Shown piece by piece: positions 22,267 through 34,240 of a DNA stretch of 64,000 nucleotides. Source of the stretch: Rachycentron canadum. Taxonomy: Eukaryota; Chordata; Actinopteri; Carangiformes; Rachycentridae. Position 1 is the first letter of the stretch, and each line of letters starts with the position of its first letter. The DNA lies in the NCBI GenBank assembly GCA_038496675.1, contig CM076649.1, forward strand, positions 22,358,090 through 22,422,089. The letters are read 5' to 3'. Position numbers and translations under genes: made by a program. The notes beneath the pieces were generated by a model. It was not told the origin of the DNA. It saw nothing but the letters and a program-made list of their open reading frames with translations, and searched no databases.

Positions 22267-23230
22267 CTGGGGATTATACAGAGCTTTACATCTAACTAGT
22301 CTATGTCGTTCTTAAAAATTGATGCCTGAAATAATACTCTGTCTTAGTTTTAGAAACCATTAAAAAAGAGTTCACGATTGAATATTACTAATAATATTTA
22401 TAGAGCCCTTCTCAAACATCAGGAAGTAAAAACAACTATTTTAAAAACAAAAAGAGACAAGTCAAAAGACATGAACTGGTCCCTCCTTCACATCCTGGAT
22501 TACCTGATGAGAGGACCACAGTGTGTCCCAGCACTGGGGCTCCACAGGTGACATGTGGCTCTGTTCCTGGTCACCCTGGTGGACTTTAAATACAACTCTC
22601 ATTCTTGGCACATTGTGGTTTGTGTCAGGAACAGAGAGGAAGAGGAGTACAGGAATCTGATGATGTCCTTCAATAAATGTAATGATTTGGTAATGGTATT
22701 TGTTAATAGATTTACTGCAGTCTAGTCCCATGCTTCAGCCTGTCAACAATCAAGGGAAGGGCATTGTGGTGGTTCAGTAAAAACAGGTGGTAGAATAAGA
22801 AAGATATTCTGTCTCAAAGTTTCTCTCTGATCGACCATTTTATCATGTGTCGCAGAAATAAAATTCAAATGTAATCGTCATTTATTCCAACACACTTTAA
22901 GATGACAACTGATGCAAAATTAGAAATATAAGTACAAAAAAGTAAAAAGGGTACTTATCTAGTCAGAGGTCAAAAGGCCAGAACTGGAGGGAGTGTAAGA
23001 AGTGAAATACCAAAGTGAGTTTATACTTCAACAAAAAATAACTAAAGATTGAGGCACACAAATTGGTTCAAAAAAAGAAACAGCATTGGAACACACTGTC
23101 TGCCTTGCATGTGTGCAGTGACTGCAATGCTGAACACGTGTTCACACCAACTGCATTGTTGCGAGAGGGAGAAAGAGATCTAGACAGAGAGAAAGAAAGA
23201 ACACACCTCTGCCCTTCACTTGTTAAATTA
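22267..23230. other. Unassigned intergenic sequence
   Basis: No exon, repeat family or motif cluster recognised. The longest frame (22462-22731, minus) has no domain features. Confidence 0.35.
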
Positions 23231-23311
23231 TTAACCCTTGAATTGTCTTCACTTTTAGGACCCTCTGGTGTCCCTTAGGTCAAATTGACCCAAATACCTT
23301 ACAAGGGTTAA
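23231..23311. mobile_element. 81-bp TTAA-flanked MITE (piggyBac-like)
   Basis: The unit begins TTAACCCTTGA and ends ACAAGGGTTAA, so both ends carry TTAA and inverted CCCTTG/CAAGGG tips. Its centre is the self-complementary-like 'ggtcaaattgaccc', a sequence often seen in fish piggyBac-type MITEs. TTAA target duplication is diagnostic for the piggyBac superfamily. No transposase is encoded, so movement would have been in trans. Confidence 0.6.
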
Positions 23312-26300
23312 CATACAATGAATTTAGCCTACATAATGTTTCTGCTATGGTCATATAGTAGATGTGGCTATTGTAGCCACATGCAGCTGCTAAAATGGTG
23401 AGATTTTTTTTTTCATGATTTTGTCATTTCCGGATTCAAACTAGACGCAAACTAAAGTGAAACATTTCAGTTTTATGCAATGGTGCTGGTGTGATGTAAA
23501 CATCGCTCTCATTATTGTTTTCTGTCGACTTTAGCTGAGAATGGCATGTCACGTGTGAAAAATATGTTATAATACTAAATAAATACTGTTAGCATTGTGC
23601 CAACATTTAAATTATGCTTTTGGGTTAAATGTCTTTCTCTGGGATACTTTGCGTTGGTTGTGATTTCCCCCTTTTTTGATATTAAAATAATTGTTCCAAT
23701 AGAAACACTAATGAGTGTTCAGTAAACAAGAATGTTTTAGTTCAGAAAAATGTTGCAGGGACTATATTCATCCTGCTGGTGTGTTTTTATGCTTCAAATG
23801 GTTAAATTGCACATTTATATAATGCTTTAGAGAATATTTCAAAATATCAAGATATATATTGTGTATTGCGATATAGCCTAAAATAATGCACCAATATTTA
23901 TATGTTATGTGATTCAGCCTAAACTTAAACAACTTTTTATTTTACATTTAAATAAGTGATCCTAAACATATGGAATCACTTCAGTGTTTTTCTATGTTCT
24001 TTTGTGTTCTTTTTGTGGTGTTCATTCTTCAGAGCACTGTATGTCGTTCATCTTTACAGAGGTACCACACCACCAACACAGATTTAGCATTTTGCTGCTG
24101 CCAATGTGATTACATATTTTTTTAAGATAAATAAAAGGCATGTTCTTTTAAACTTTGGAGAAAGCTTCAGAAGATGTTAGCCACATTTAACCACTAGGTG
24201 GTGCCTTTACATAAAACTCAGAAATATGTAAAACCTACTTTTTAGATCTCATGTAGGCACCCCAGTCAGACATAAAGCTACTTTAGTTAAATATCAGTAT
24301 TCTGTCAGTATGATAGCTTAACACATGTTATGTAAGTTAAAGTCGGGATACTGGCAGTCTGGTGTGGCTTACAGTTACAATGCATCCAACAATGCATTCT
24401 TTGATAAACAAATATTATATCCTACTGGTATCGTTTCAGACCCAGCTTCTGGTTTGTGAATACACATATCCAAAAGTTGACACAAAAAACTTAAACTGAC
24501 ATACCAATAAATTAAACATTGGAAATGTGAGGGATCAGTGATGTAGTGCATGTATGGATGAATGAAGGGTATGTGGGTAAAATAGGAAAGGAAAAATAAC
24601 ACAAGGAAATTAAAATAAACTGTAGCCCATGGGGATGGTGCCTTGGTGGGCTAGAGAGTGCGTGCAGACCTTTATCACCTTTGTCCATTCTCTCTCCAGG
24701 TGCAGCAAACTATCATGTGTTTGAGCACAAATGGCTTCAAACAAAATAGAAAACATGTAAAACACAAAATCAACCTGAAGTTGTTATTAAATGAACCACT
24801 TGCCCTTAAAACTACCCTTAAATAGCAGAAGAGATGAGCCAGGGATCAGGATCAGGCACGACATCCTCAAAACCTTTAACACAGCAAATGTCTGAGTTTA
24901 ATGGCTGAAGAAAAAGAGCTTGCTTTGACAGGGGCACCTGCCAGTAACCTTCCAGTAACTTGCTTATTAAATTTTACTGTGCTCACATGATCAACGATAT
25001 CCTCTACAGGGAAGTGGATAAGAGTCTGGCTTTGTGATTCTTTTCACTTTTATCTACTCTGGCTTTCTCACCAACGTAAGGAGACACCCAACATGGCGCA
25101 TGAGGGTTCTGCAATGTTGTGTTCCAACATGTAGTTCTCCTCTGAATGAAACTGAGAAACTCTCTATCGTTGATAGAAACTATCTCTGATAAATTGGTGA
25201 AGTGCCCCCTACATCAATGTCATGCTCTAGGAGATTGGCTGGGGAGAGCGTTCCTGAACAGACAAGGAAAAGAAAAAATAAGGTTTCATGCTAGCATCAC
25301 CAAAAAACTCCTCACCACCATCCACCACTTTACTTGCTTCATACAAATGTCTTTTGAACCCACTGACATAGTCTATTCAATTTATCAGGGGAGGACAAAG
25401 GAAAGCCAAAGGACCACTAACAGTCTGACTAAACACAAGATCGTTGGGGCTAAATTCATTTTGACACTGATGACAGAAATTAACTGAGCTAAGGCTTTCA
25501 AGATGGATTTGGATTGGATTTGGTGGTTATATTGCACGTGAGCTAACAAGTGTGACAGGTTTTTAGGTTGATTGAAATGTCCCTCTTCAGTCGAGGTAGA
25601 TTATTATTAAATCTTTTAAACCCCAGCTGTCCTGCCATGTAATGAACAGTTCTCAAAACAATAGGAGCCACAATCTGGAAAATGGAATAACCAAAGAACA
25701 TGTCACCTTGAGGCAACTATTTTCTCACCAACAATCTGTTTTCATGCCCAATTTCCACCTCCTCCACCAGATGCACCTGCTGAAACAGCTCAACAGTCAA
25801 ACAGTCAAAGGTTCTCCCCACTGCTTCTGTATCAATTCAAGTCGAGTGTCTGAACAAAAGGCATCTGCCATGTGCAAAGCTATTCTAGTTTTGATATTCT
25901 TTTGTTTTTGTTTGTTTGTTGTTTTTTTCACATTTTGTTTTCAATTTCAGTTTAGTTTTTATTCATTTTTGAAATAGGTTTGCTCGTTTGTATTATTTTC
26001 TGAAAATGCTTTGTTTAAATGTTTTTTAATATGATAGATTTGTCAGGGGTGCAATTCCAAAAGGTCAGTAAACGCAACAAAACATCATACCATTTTCAGA
26101 AAGCATTCACTTAACATTCACATTAACCAGGAAAATGCTGATTAGCAACACTGTAAAAATGCTTTTCAGGTTTCCATAGCCCCAGGGACATCACTAGGAT
26201 TTAAAGATGGGGGGCTTAGCCAGCAGGAGCAGTTGTTATCAACTTGTACACAACATATAGACTTGAATACACAACATATAGTCGTAGTTCTACTCTAATC

Positions 26301-27600
26301 AGACTTGAGCTTGACTTGTGTATTTTATTTAATAATTTTAACTTAGGTACACGATTATATTAAATGACAATGATGTCAAAGTGCAGACCTGGTCTGAAAT
26401 AGGCTATAACTGGAATATCCCACTTGAGCTGTCAAATTGCTGTGAACCCAGTATTAAAATGTTCACTAATTGCAATAATGGCTAAATATCACTACAGTTT
26501 AAAGAGATAAAAAAATAAAGGGACCATATTTCCATTATAGATGACTCCAAGGTTGGGAAATCTTGCTGCAACCTTGATATCCATCATTAAGATATATTTT
26601 CAGTTTTTCTGCAGCATATAGGCTATCTGCAGTATACATGGAAAATACTATAGTTGAAGGTAATGAGAACAGGAAAGCAATAGTTTGTTGTGTATATATA
26701 TTTATATATATACATATATGTCTATATATATTTCTTGACATACTGAACTCTATGGATAAATATCAACTTATAACTGACAATGCTGTTTATATATTTTCCT
26801 TTTGAAATTTTATATCCAAAACAATCAAGAAAATTATTAAGACAACAATGTGTTGTTACAGTTTGTCACTGTATCCACACCCACCAAGGCCTTCAATTCT
26901 CTTTACCTTTTGTATCTGACTCCATCTGCAAGTCAGCCTGTCTGTCTCTTGATAGAGCTTGATTTCTTTCTGTTCCAAAGCAGCTGCTCTGCCTTGACAA
27001 TGTTGGAATCTCACCCAAAATACCGTTGTCTGAAATACACTGACAAAGACAAAAACTGAAAGCCTTTTCTTCTGTACATCTAATTTATTTCAGTCTTCTC
27101 AACACACAAGGCAGTTTCAGTTAGTTATTTTTTTTTTTTTAAATAAAGTTTCAGTTAATGAGCATGTTTTCTACACATGAATAGGTTTCATTATTTTGTT
27201 TGTTTTAGTCAACAATAGAAATAATACATACAGAAAAGGCACAGAGGGAGGATGATGGTGGTTGTAGGTGGGGGCCCATCAACTATATTTTTGCCCTTTG
27301 GTCAGCAAAGAAGTCAATTCAATCTTGATTACAAAGCAGCCTGAACTACAGCAAGCTGTTTAAAATGGTAGTAGTCTCATCTTGATATTGTTCATAAGAA
27401 ACAAAGTTCAGATGTCACTGTGGGGTTGCATTTGAGCAGGAGCTGATACACTCATTCTCCTCTTGCACACAACAGGCAGTTCAGGGGAGTTGTTGGAGAC
27501 AGCAGGGTTCTGTCACTGATGCTATTCATTGGGCTTTTTGGGCCTTGATTGAGGATATCCTCTGAACAATTGCTCTAGGTGTTGACACTGACTCAAAGTT
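23312..27600. other. Long unassigned intergenic stretch
   Basis: AT-rich sequence with no supportable exon. The largest frames (25146-25487, 113 codons, and 25642-25977, 111 codons, both plus) show no domain, codon bias or splice context. A TATATA tract lies at 26690-26730. Short unclassified repeat fragments are likely but not defined. Confidence 0.35.
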
Positions 27601-27619
27601 TTTAAATATTTTTTAAAAA

Positions 27620-28060
27620 ATATGGACGAGTACCGGGCGTCAAATAGTTTTCTCAGTTTTCAGAACACTTTTAAGGAATATACACAGACCCCCTCAAACA
27701 CTTACAGTGCTAGCCTAGTTACAGGACTGGGTTGCTCCCTGTTCACCCACTCCATATTCCACTCTATTACTTTTCCTAAGTCACAATATGATCTGCATGT
27801 ACATATTCAAAATTTTCTGATGTCCATAGATTCCTATAAGTGTACATCTGCCCCTCCTGGGTGAGGGATCCCTCCTCTCTTTCTCACCATGAGGGTTCTC
27901 TTTCTTTTTCCCTGTTAAAAGGGTTTTTTGTTTTGAGTTTTTCCTTAGTCGATGTGAGGGTCTTAGGGGAGAGGATGTTGTTATGATGCTATGTAAAGCC
28001 CTTTGAGACAAACTGTTTGTAAAAATGGGCTATACAAATAAAATTGCCTTGCCTTGCCTA
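27620..28060 (+). mobile_element. 3' end of a non-LTR retroelement
   Basis: The segment ends with the block 'gagggatccctcctctc... gtgagggtc... aaagccctttgagacaaa... ggctatacaaataaaattg', the 3' tail shared by many teleost LINE and LINE-mobilised copies. It closes with CTTGCCTTGCC-type short repeats. Upstream sequence (27620-27860) has an open frame without a clear RT motif. Confidence 0.55.
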
Positions 28061-28565
28061 GTATTTCACATATCCTTGAGATAGATATTTATATTTTATT
28101 ACATGTTCCATAAAGTTCCATCAGGGAGTAGCTAACATTTTTATTGTTTTTTATTATATTTTATGCTGCCTGTGGAACAAATCCATTCATTGAATTCAGT
28201 GTAAATGTTCTGGTCAACCATGCTTTTCCCACTAACTGATTAAAAGGATTAAAAGATTATCATCAGATGAGTGCAGTGGGCTATTCCAGCCTGGTTGATG
28301 TCAAAACTTGCACCAACCCAGAGGCCACGTGTCTTGGCAAGGTCTAGCACAATGGCTTTTTCCTTCCTGTCCTTGACATCTTCCTGTTTGGTGCTGAGGG
28401 TGATGGTGGGCCAAACATCATTTCAGCAGTGATTTAAAAGATTCAGTTTAGAGTGGAGTGTTGCACCACACAGTGTGATGATAAGTAATTTTGGAATGCA
28501 TTTGTCAGGAAAAGTAACAGCAGAAATAGTCCCTTTATTAAAATTAATTTGTGCGATTCTCAACA

Positions 28566-28625
28566 TTAGAATCAGAGTACTTTATTAATCCCAGGGGATT
28601 TAGGCTGCGTGTACAGATGCGCATG
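28566..28625. repeat. Short dispersed repeat fragment
   Basis: 'agaatcagagtactttatta' followed by 'atcccaggggat' matches a common teleost LINE 3'-end word ('tactttattgatccc..gggaaat'). Only this end remains. Confidence 0.4.
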
Positions 28626-28854
28626 TGTACTAAACACAACATAACCACAGCAATGTCACATGCAAGTTTAGCTTCTCAATGACAAAATACAGCTTCTATA
28701 GAAATGTATACATACATGATAGGGGTGTAACAATACATTTTTATAACAAAACGTATCATTGTCAATGGTTCCAAAATGATTCAAGAATGTCATTTGACTC
28801 ATCTAGAATGATACAATATTATACAATTCAATGATGTGAAATCATACAGTAACT

Positions 28855-28973
28855 TGATTAATTAATTAATTTATCCCTGATTCACTTACAACAGGGGTAA
28901 GTCAATTATGAATTAATTTATTTTTTGAGTATTTATTAGTTATTAATTAATTTAGCCCCAATTCCCTTACAAC
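28855..28973. repeat. Partial direct repeat in AT-rich DNA
   Basis: A 32-bp unit at 28861-28892 (ATTAATTAATTTA, then CCC, then TTACAAC) recurs in diverged form at 28942-28973, period 81 bp. It looks like one old tandem duplication inside a TTAATTAA-rich tract. Confidence 0.55.
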
Positions 28974-29430
28974 AAAAATTTCTCTGAAGCCTCACCTCCA
29001 CTGTCCAGTATCCAGGTATTTATTTCACAGTCACACTAGTTGAATGAAGGACTCTGATAAATAATTCAATTATTAATTAATCAATTATTAATAATTAATA
29101 ATAAACTCATAACAGATCAATAATATAAATCATAATTAATAATAAATTGTCGTGCTTAAATACAATGTGCAAATTCTTAGTATCGACACAATCAGTTTAT
29201 TTATTATAGCGATATACGCGCCTATTAACGTAGTTGGCTCACAGGAATATAAATTGATACATCGATGTAGTCGATTAATCTCTTACACCCCTTCTACATG
29301 AGCTATTGCAAAAATACTTTTTTACTTTGAGTACAAATTCAGTGAATCACTCCCTATGCTGTCATACAGGGTACATTATTACATGTGGATCATATGTATT
29401 TAGCATGTTTTGCCCATTTACTGTAATTAC
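28974..29430. other. Unassigned AT-rich sequence
   Basis: TTAATTAAT-rich and otherwise featureless; no exon or repeat family recognised. Confidence 0.35.
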
Positions 29431-29431
29431 A

Positions 29432-29522
29432 GGAATAGTTCGACATTTGGGGATACTGGGATCACTGCCAGGTCTGTACTGTAACTATGAAGGTACAGCT
29501 ACCATCTGCTTATCTGCAGACA
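29432..29522 (+). repeat. Dispersed repeat fragment (member 1 of a family)
   Basis: 'ggaatagttcgacatttggg' and the following 'tctgtactgtaactatgaag' match a frequent short interspersed teleost repeat ('ggaatagttcgacattttgg ... taaatatgaagctacagc'). A second, different part of the same family seems to be present at 49258-49372. Confidence 0.45.
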
Positions 29523-29609
29523 GGGACAGCCACCCTAGGAATAATTCAACTAATGACACACTGTAAAACCATTTCTAAGTCATTTCTAAGCTTCAGATAT
29601 GCCAAGGAG

Positions 29610-29905
29610 CCATACCATTGTGACTATCTGCCTAATATTGTGTAGGTCTCCCTTTTGCCACCAAAACAGCCCTGATCCATCAAGGCCTGGACACCACTAG
29701 ATCTCTGAAGGTGAGCTTTGGTATTTGGCAACAAGACACCAAGACAGCAGATCCTTTAAGTCCTGAAACCTCCATGGATCAGATTTGTTGGTCCAGCTCA
29801 TCCCACAGATGCTGGATTGGATTGAGATCTGGGGAATTGGGAGCCAATTCAACACCTTGAACTGGTTGTTATTCCTCAAACTTCCTGAACCATTGTTGCT
29901 GTGAC
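29610..29905 (-). mobile_element. Tc1/mariner-type transposase remnant, C-terminal part
   Basis: On the minus strand, frames around 29840-29800 give NSPDLNPIQHLWDELDQQI, close to the DD34E catalytic end P-x-S-P-D-L-N-P-I-E-x-L-W. They continue toward F-R-D-L-V and A-V-L-V-A-K-G-R-P-T-Q-Y near 29640. The Glu of the DDE triad reads Gln here and there are stops. No terminal repeat could be set. Confidence 0.6.
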
Positions 29906-29927
29906 AGTCCATCTGTCAACAGTCAGG

Positions 29928-30892
29928 GTTAGGCTAAAAAAAGATTTCCCAAGCTTTGAATATCTCACGGAGCACTGTTCAATCCATCATCCGGAAATGG
30001 AAAGAGTATGGCACAACTGCAAACCTACCAAGACCTGGCTGTCCACCTAAACTTACTGGCTGAACAAGGAGAGCACTGATCAGAGATGCAGCTAAGAGGC
30101 CCATGGTGACTCTGGACCAACTGCAGAGATTCACAGCTCAGGTGGGGGAATCTGTCCACAGGACAACTATTGGTCCACTGGTGGTGCTCTGGTCAGATGA
30201 GACAAAACGCTATGTGTGGCAGAAAACTAACACTGCACATCACTCTGAACACACCATCCCCACTGTCAAACATGGTGGTTGCAGCATCATGCTCTGGGGG
30301 GGCTTCTCTTCAGCAGGGACAGGGAAGATGGTAAGTTGAGTTGATGGGAAAATGGATGGAGCCAAATACAGGGCAATCTTGGAAGAAAACCTGTTGGGGT
30401 CTGCAAAAGACTTGAGACTGGGGCAGAGGTTCACCTTCCAGCAGGACAACGTCCCTAAACATAAAGCCAGGGCTACAATGGAATGGTTTAAAACTAAACA
30501 TATTCATGTGTTAGAATGGCCCAGTCAAAGTCCAGACCTAAATCCAATCGAGAATCTGTGGCAAGATCTGAAAACTGCCGTTCACAAACGCTCTCCATCT
30601 AATCTGACTGAGATACCCCAAAAGACTTGCAGCTGTAATTGCAGCAAAAGGCGGTTCCACAAAGTATTGACTCAGGGCGGCTGAATACTTTTGCACACCG
30701 CACTTTTCAGTTTTTTATTTGTAAAAAATTTTAAAATCATGTATAATTTTCTTTGTACTTCACAATTGTGTGCCACTTTGTGTTGATCTTTCACATAAAA
30801 TTCCAATAAAATATATTTGTTTGTGGTCGTAACGTGATAAAATGTGGAAAAGTTCAAGGGGTATGAAAACATATTGAAAGCCACTGTATATC
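29928..30892 (+). mobile_element. Tc1-like transposon remnant with internal deletions
   Basis: Plus-strand DNA matches a common fish Tc1 family. A helix-turn-helix region lies at 29945-30130. After a deletion near 30175, the middle of the transposase resumes at 30187 (V-L-W-S-D-E-T, then K-R-Y-V-W, H-T-I-P-T-V-K-H-G-G). QQDNVPKHKARA follows at about 30440, then WPSQSPDLNPIENLWQDLK (30517-30573). A second deletion at about 30612 removes part of the C-terminus. The 3' end keeps the family's 'aaaagttcaaggggtatgaa' and a degraded terminal 'ccactgta'. It sits head to head with the minus-strand remnant at 29610-29905. It cannot encode a working transposase. Confidence 0.85.
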
Positions 30893-32880
30893 CACCACTG
30901 ACAGGTAACCATGGTAACTAGGTGATCAATGTTATTCATTTCACCTGTCAGTATCTACCTTTCTGGAGAAAAGTGAACTTGCATATATTTTCCTAAATGT
31001 CAAACTACTCCTTTTAATGTTTTTTTTTTTGTTTTTTGTTTTTTTAATTTCCCCCCAAACAAAACTTAGTTATTTCACTATGAAGACCAGCTTGCAGAAA
31101 CTTTAAAGTTCCTTGATTATGGCAATTCATTACAGCAGATATTTTGTATACTTTTATTTTCATATTATGTGATTGTTGCAAGGTCAATGTGTTGCAGAAT
31201 ATTGAAGTGCTGGCATTCATTCCATAAAGACTTTTTCAGTCATGTGTGTACGTTTTGGAACATCAAATGTAAAAGCTGTTGGCCTCTGTATTAACTGGTT
31301 GTCACGCAGCCCGTGCTGCTCTCCTGGTGCGATCTACAACAGGGATTCATCAGCAGCTGTTTGTCTGGACACAGGGCGTTAGGTAATATTAGCTGTGACT
31401 GATTTAACAGCACATGTGGATCACAAACTAGGTAGTTTACTACTAGAGCCAAATAAAATTAAGAGTTGTCATTGTAAACATAAAATTAGCTACTCAAATT
31501 TCAGTTGCATTGTTGAGAATTGGGGATAAACTGCAAATTGATAAATCCTAAACATAGTGAACTTGCAGTTTTAAGACTCTTTCAGCTTGAAACTTTTTTT
31601 TTCCCCTGTCCTTGATTGATCTTGTTGGCAGGAGCCCAGTAATGTTACACTCCCTGATGGTCACCATGAGTAATCATCAGTCACTACAATAGGCCCAACA
31701 ACACTAATTTGTGTCTTTCCTGTTTTGTCCTAACATTTTCCCCAGAGTTATCTGATTCATGCCTTCCCAACTGGCACTCAGCACCTACCATCCCAACAGG
31801 GCTTTGTGTGGTCAGATACTTTAGGCATACGTTGATTTCAGAGGCAGCGGCTAAGGAAAAGATTGATTGTTTCCTCTGCAGAGATTCCTTGGCATTACTC
31901 GGATGAAGGAGGTAAACCATCTAGATTCCCCACATTTCCTGCTCTGAACAGTAATAGGCAGATGATGCCAGTAAATGTTGGAGTGTTTTGTACTTTACGG
32001 GTCTGACTGCATGAGGAATCAGGAAAACAGAAATCTGGAGGGGGACAATTGCAGAGCCTACTTTTTACTTCACAATGGATCAGGTCACACAAATTCAATA
32101 AGCATAGTTTGACACTTTTTTTTTTTTTTTTTTTTAAGACCACTATGCAGTTGAAAAATGTGTTTAGGTGGAATTAGGGACTACAATTATGTACCTGTTT
32201 TGTTTTTTTTTTTTTGTTTACTGTGATAAGGAAAATCTAACCTGACACTGTTCTGATCAGTTCACATTTTGATGAAAAGGTTGAAATTTTGCACAGGCAC
32301 CCATACAACTCACAGCTTTAAGGGAAATTAAGTCAAAATTATGCCTTCTCTTTATAAATGTTAAGACTATAAACAGGGAATGCAAAAGCATAGAGACCTT
32401 TAACGACTTCAGAGCACAATGCCTTACACTAAAGGCAAAATATGAGAGCTACGTATGTCTAATAAATAAATTTAAAGATATATAGATAAATAGATAGATA
32501 AATTTAAAGTACCTTATAACATGAAATGCAACGATTGCATCCCACATAGGTCTCCTGTTGCACATGATCTTACATCGCCAGTATGGTGGATGGAGTACGT
32601 CTATGTAGTTATGACTCCAGAAGTTAAAGGTTTGGCTCATGAATATTTTACCCAGTAGCCTATGTAGTGGAACAGGCACCAAACGTATTAAGTAGGTCAC
32701 TTTATTGTAGTTATCATCTGGTATCAGTTCAGATTAAGTATCTAAATGTGCAATTCTTTTCTTTTGAAAGACATGGATCTCTTTTTACTACATTTTGGTC
32801 TGTAGCTTTGACACTGTTGGAAGCATTATTTTATGCGTTTGTCCTTAATAAAATACACATACCAATTGGGGGGGGCAGGG
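30893..32880. other. Unassigned intergenic sequence
   Basis: No exon seen. Simple-sequence tracts (T-runs at 31020-31050, 32118-32135 and 32200-32215; GATA-like at 32478-32502) punctuate AT-rich DNA. Confidence 0.35.
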
Positions 32881-32881
32881 G

Positions 32882-33226
32882 GGAATTCTCAGGTTTTATT
32901 TACATTTGAACAAAAAGTGCCATGCCCAAAATTATTCATACCCTTTGCAAACCGTCACAGTCTGTGGGAGAATCCAAAGTTCTATACTATCCAAATAGTC
33001 CAAGCTGCTCTAAAGCATCCTAATTACCCTGATTCATTGGGAAAAGGTATTTTAATCAACTCAACAGGTGAAAAACAGCAGCTCTCTGCAGTTGGTTTGT
33101 GGACAGCCATGGCTAAGACGAAGGAGCTCACTGAGGACCTGCGGCTGCACAGTTTGGCTGCTCACAAGTCAGGAAAGGGCTACAAGGCCGTACCTAAATG
33201 TTTTCAAGTTCCAGTGGCTACAGTAT

Positions 33227-33259
<33 letters not shown>

Positions 33260-33862
33260 AAGATGTTCTGCACTGTAAAAAATCTCAGGATGTGGTTGGA
33301 AGCCAAAAGTGACACCTTTGCTGGCCAGGAGGATAGTGAGAGAGGTGAAAAAGAATCCATAGATCACCACCAAGGCCATCCTGGTGAATCTGGGTTCTGC
33401 TGGTGGCAACAGCTCAAGGCAGACAGTTCAATGGACACTGCTAGGTTCCACAGACGCAGACCAAGGGGGACGCCACTTCTCCACATAAGGCACACAAAAG
33501 CCCGCTTGGCCTTTGCAAATGCTCATCTAGACAAAGAAGAAGACTTCTGGTCTTCTGTTTTATGGGCAAATGAAACAAAAGTTTAATTGTTTGGCCACAA
33601 TGATGTATCCTTCATTTGGTGTAAGAAAGGAGAAGCCTTCAACCCTAAGAACACCATCCCCACTGTTTGACAGTGGGGATGGTGGTAGGACCCTACTGCT
33701 TTGGGGGTGTTTTTTCAGCCAATGGACCAGGGAACCTAATCACAGTAAACAGCGCCATGGGAGAAAGAAGAGAAAAGAAAAAAAAAAAAAAAAAAAACTG
33801 AGTAAAAGTAACTAATTAACAATTTGCCAGGGGTATGAATAATTTCAGGTTTGACTGTATGT
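32882..33862 (+). mobile_element. Tc1-like transposon, long-TIR family, copy A (decayed)
   Basis: The left part (about 32894-32948) is the reverse complement of the right flank of copy B (59143-60062), showing that the family has long terminal inverted repeats. The N-terminal transposase start is visible (MAKTKELTEDLRLHSLAAHK, 33109 on), then a poly-A expansion at 33231-33258. DNA-binding sequence (R-R-R-P-R-G-T-P-L-L-H, about 33450) and D-F-W-S-S-V-L-W (about 33543) follow. The C-terminal half is deleted and replaced by an A-rich run (33775-33798). The right end keeps 'ggggtatgaataatttcagg' near 33830-33849. Confidence 0.8.
33652..33684. repeat. Perfect 15-bp inverted repeat (template-switch scar)
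   Basis: Arms at 33652-33666 and 33670-33684 are exact reverse complements around a 3-nt spacer. In sibling copy B the matching region reads CACCATCCCCACTGTCAAAC without a palindrome. Here the right arm is the reverse complement of the left. Confidence 0.85.
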
Positions 33863-33904
33863 TTAGAGACTTGGGTCAAGAGATATTCACCCCATGAATG
33901 AGCA

Positions 33905-33910
33905 TTTATT
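33905..33910 (-). terminator. tcf15 polyadenylation signal
   Basis: A minus-strand AATAAA lies about 270 nt downstream of the tcf15 stop, just before the right end of Tc1-like copy A. It would bound a compact 3' UTR. Confidence 0.5.
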
Positions 33911-34180
33911 GTGTTGAATTATCTGTTTTACCAGTCCCCATTAAATGCTCAGATTATGTTATTAAAACATCCATGAAGATGTAGCAGCTTTCATTCTAAT
34001 TGTCTCATTTAACAGTGTTCCCCTTAGTATGTTGGGAAAAGTGACATGGTTTTGTAGCCAAAATGTCAAGAGTGGTCCTGTAAGAATTGTGTCATTCTGA
34101 AATGCTTCGAGACTGAACCAGCTGAAGGAGTTGCCATGGTCTGGAAGAAGATCCACTTCCACTTAAGTCAAACAGTTTCT

Positions 34181-34240
34181 TCAGTTTATTTGTCTCCTAC
34201 TGTTCCCATGTATTTTCACACAGTCTCGTCTGTCCGTCAC
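34181..34240 (-). CDS. tcf15: tcf15 exon 2 (short terminal exon)
   Basis: Acceptor TTTATTCACAG is followed by VTDRRDCVKIHGNSRRQIN and TGA, in phase 0 with exon 1. Mammalian TCF15 ends with a short second exon of similar pattern (GGRRD...CLKVRG...RR, from memory). The 548-bp intron is AT-rich. Confidence 0.65.
   Translation of the reverse strand: MTDRRDCVKIHGNSRRQIN

Noticed and set aside
25146..25977. Two plus-strand frames of 113 and 111 codons
   Set aside because: No domain, no splice context and AT-rich codons; consistent with chance open frames.
30352..30684. 110-codon plus-strand frame as a gene
   Set aside because: It is the deleted catalytic part of a Tc1 transposase, not a host gene.
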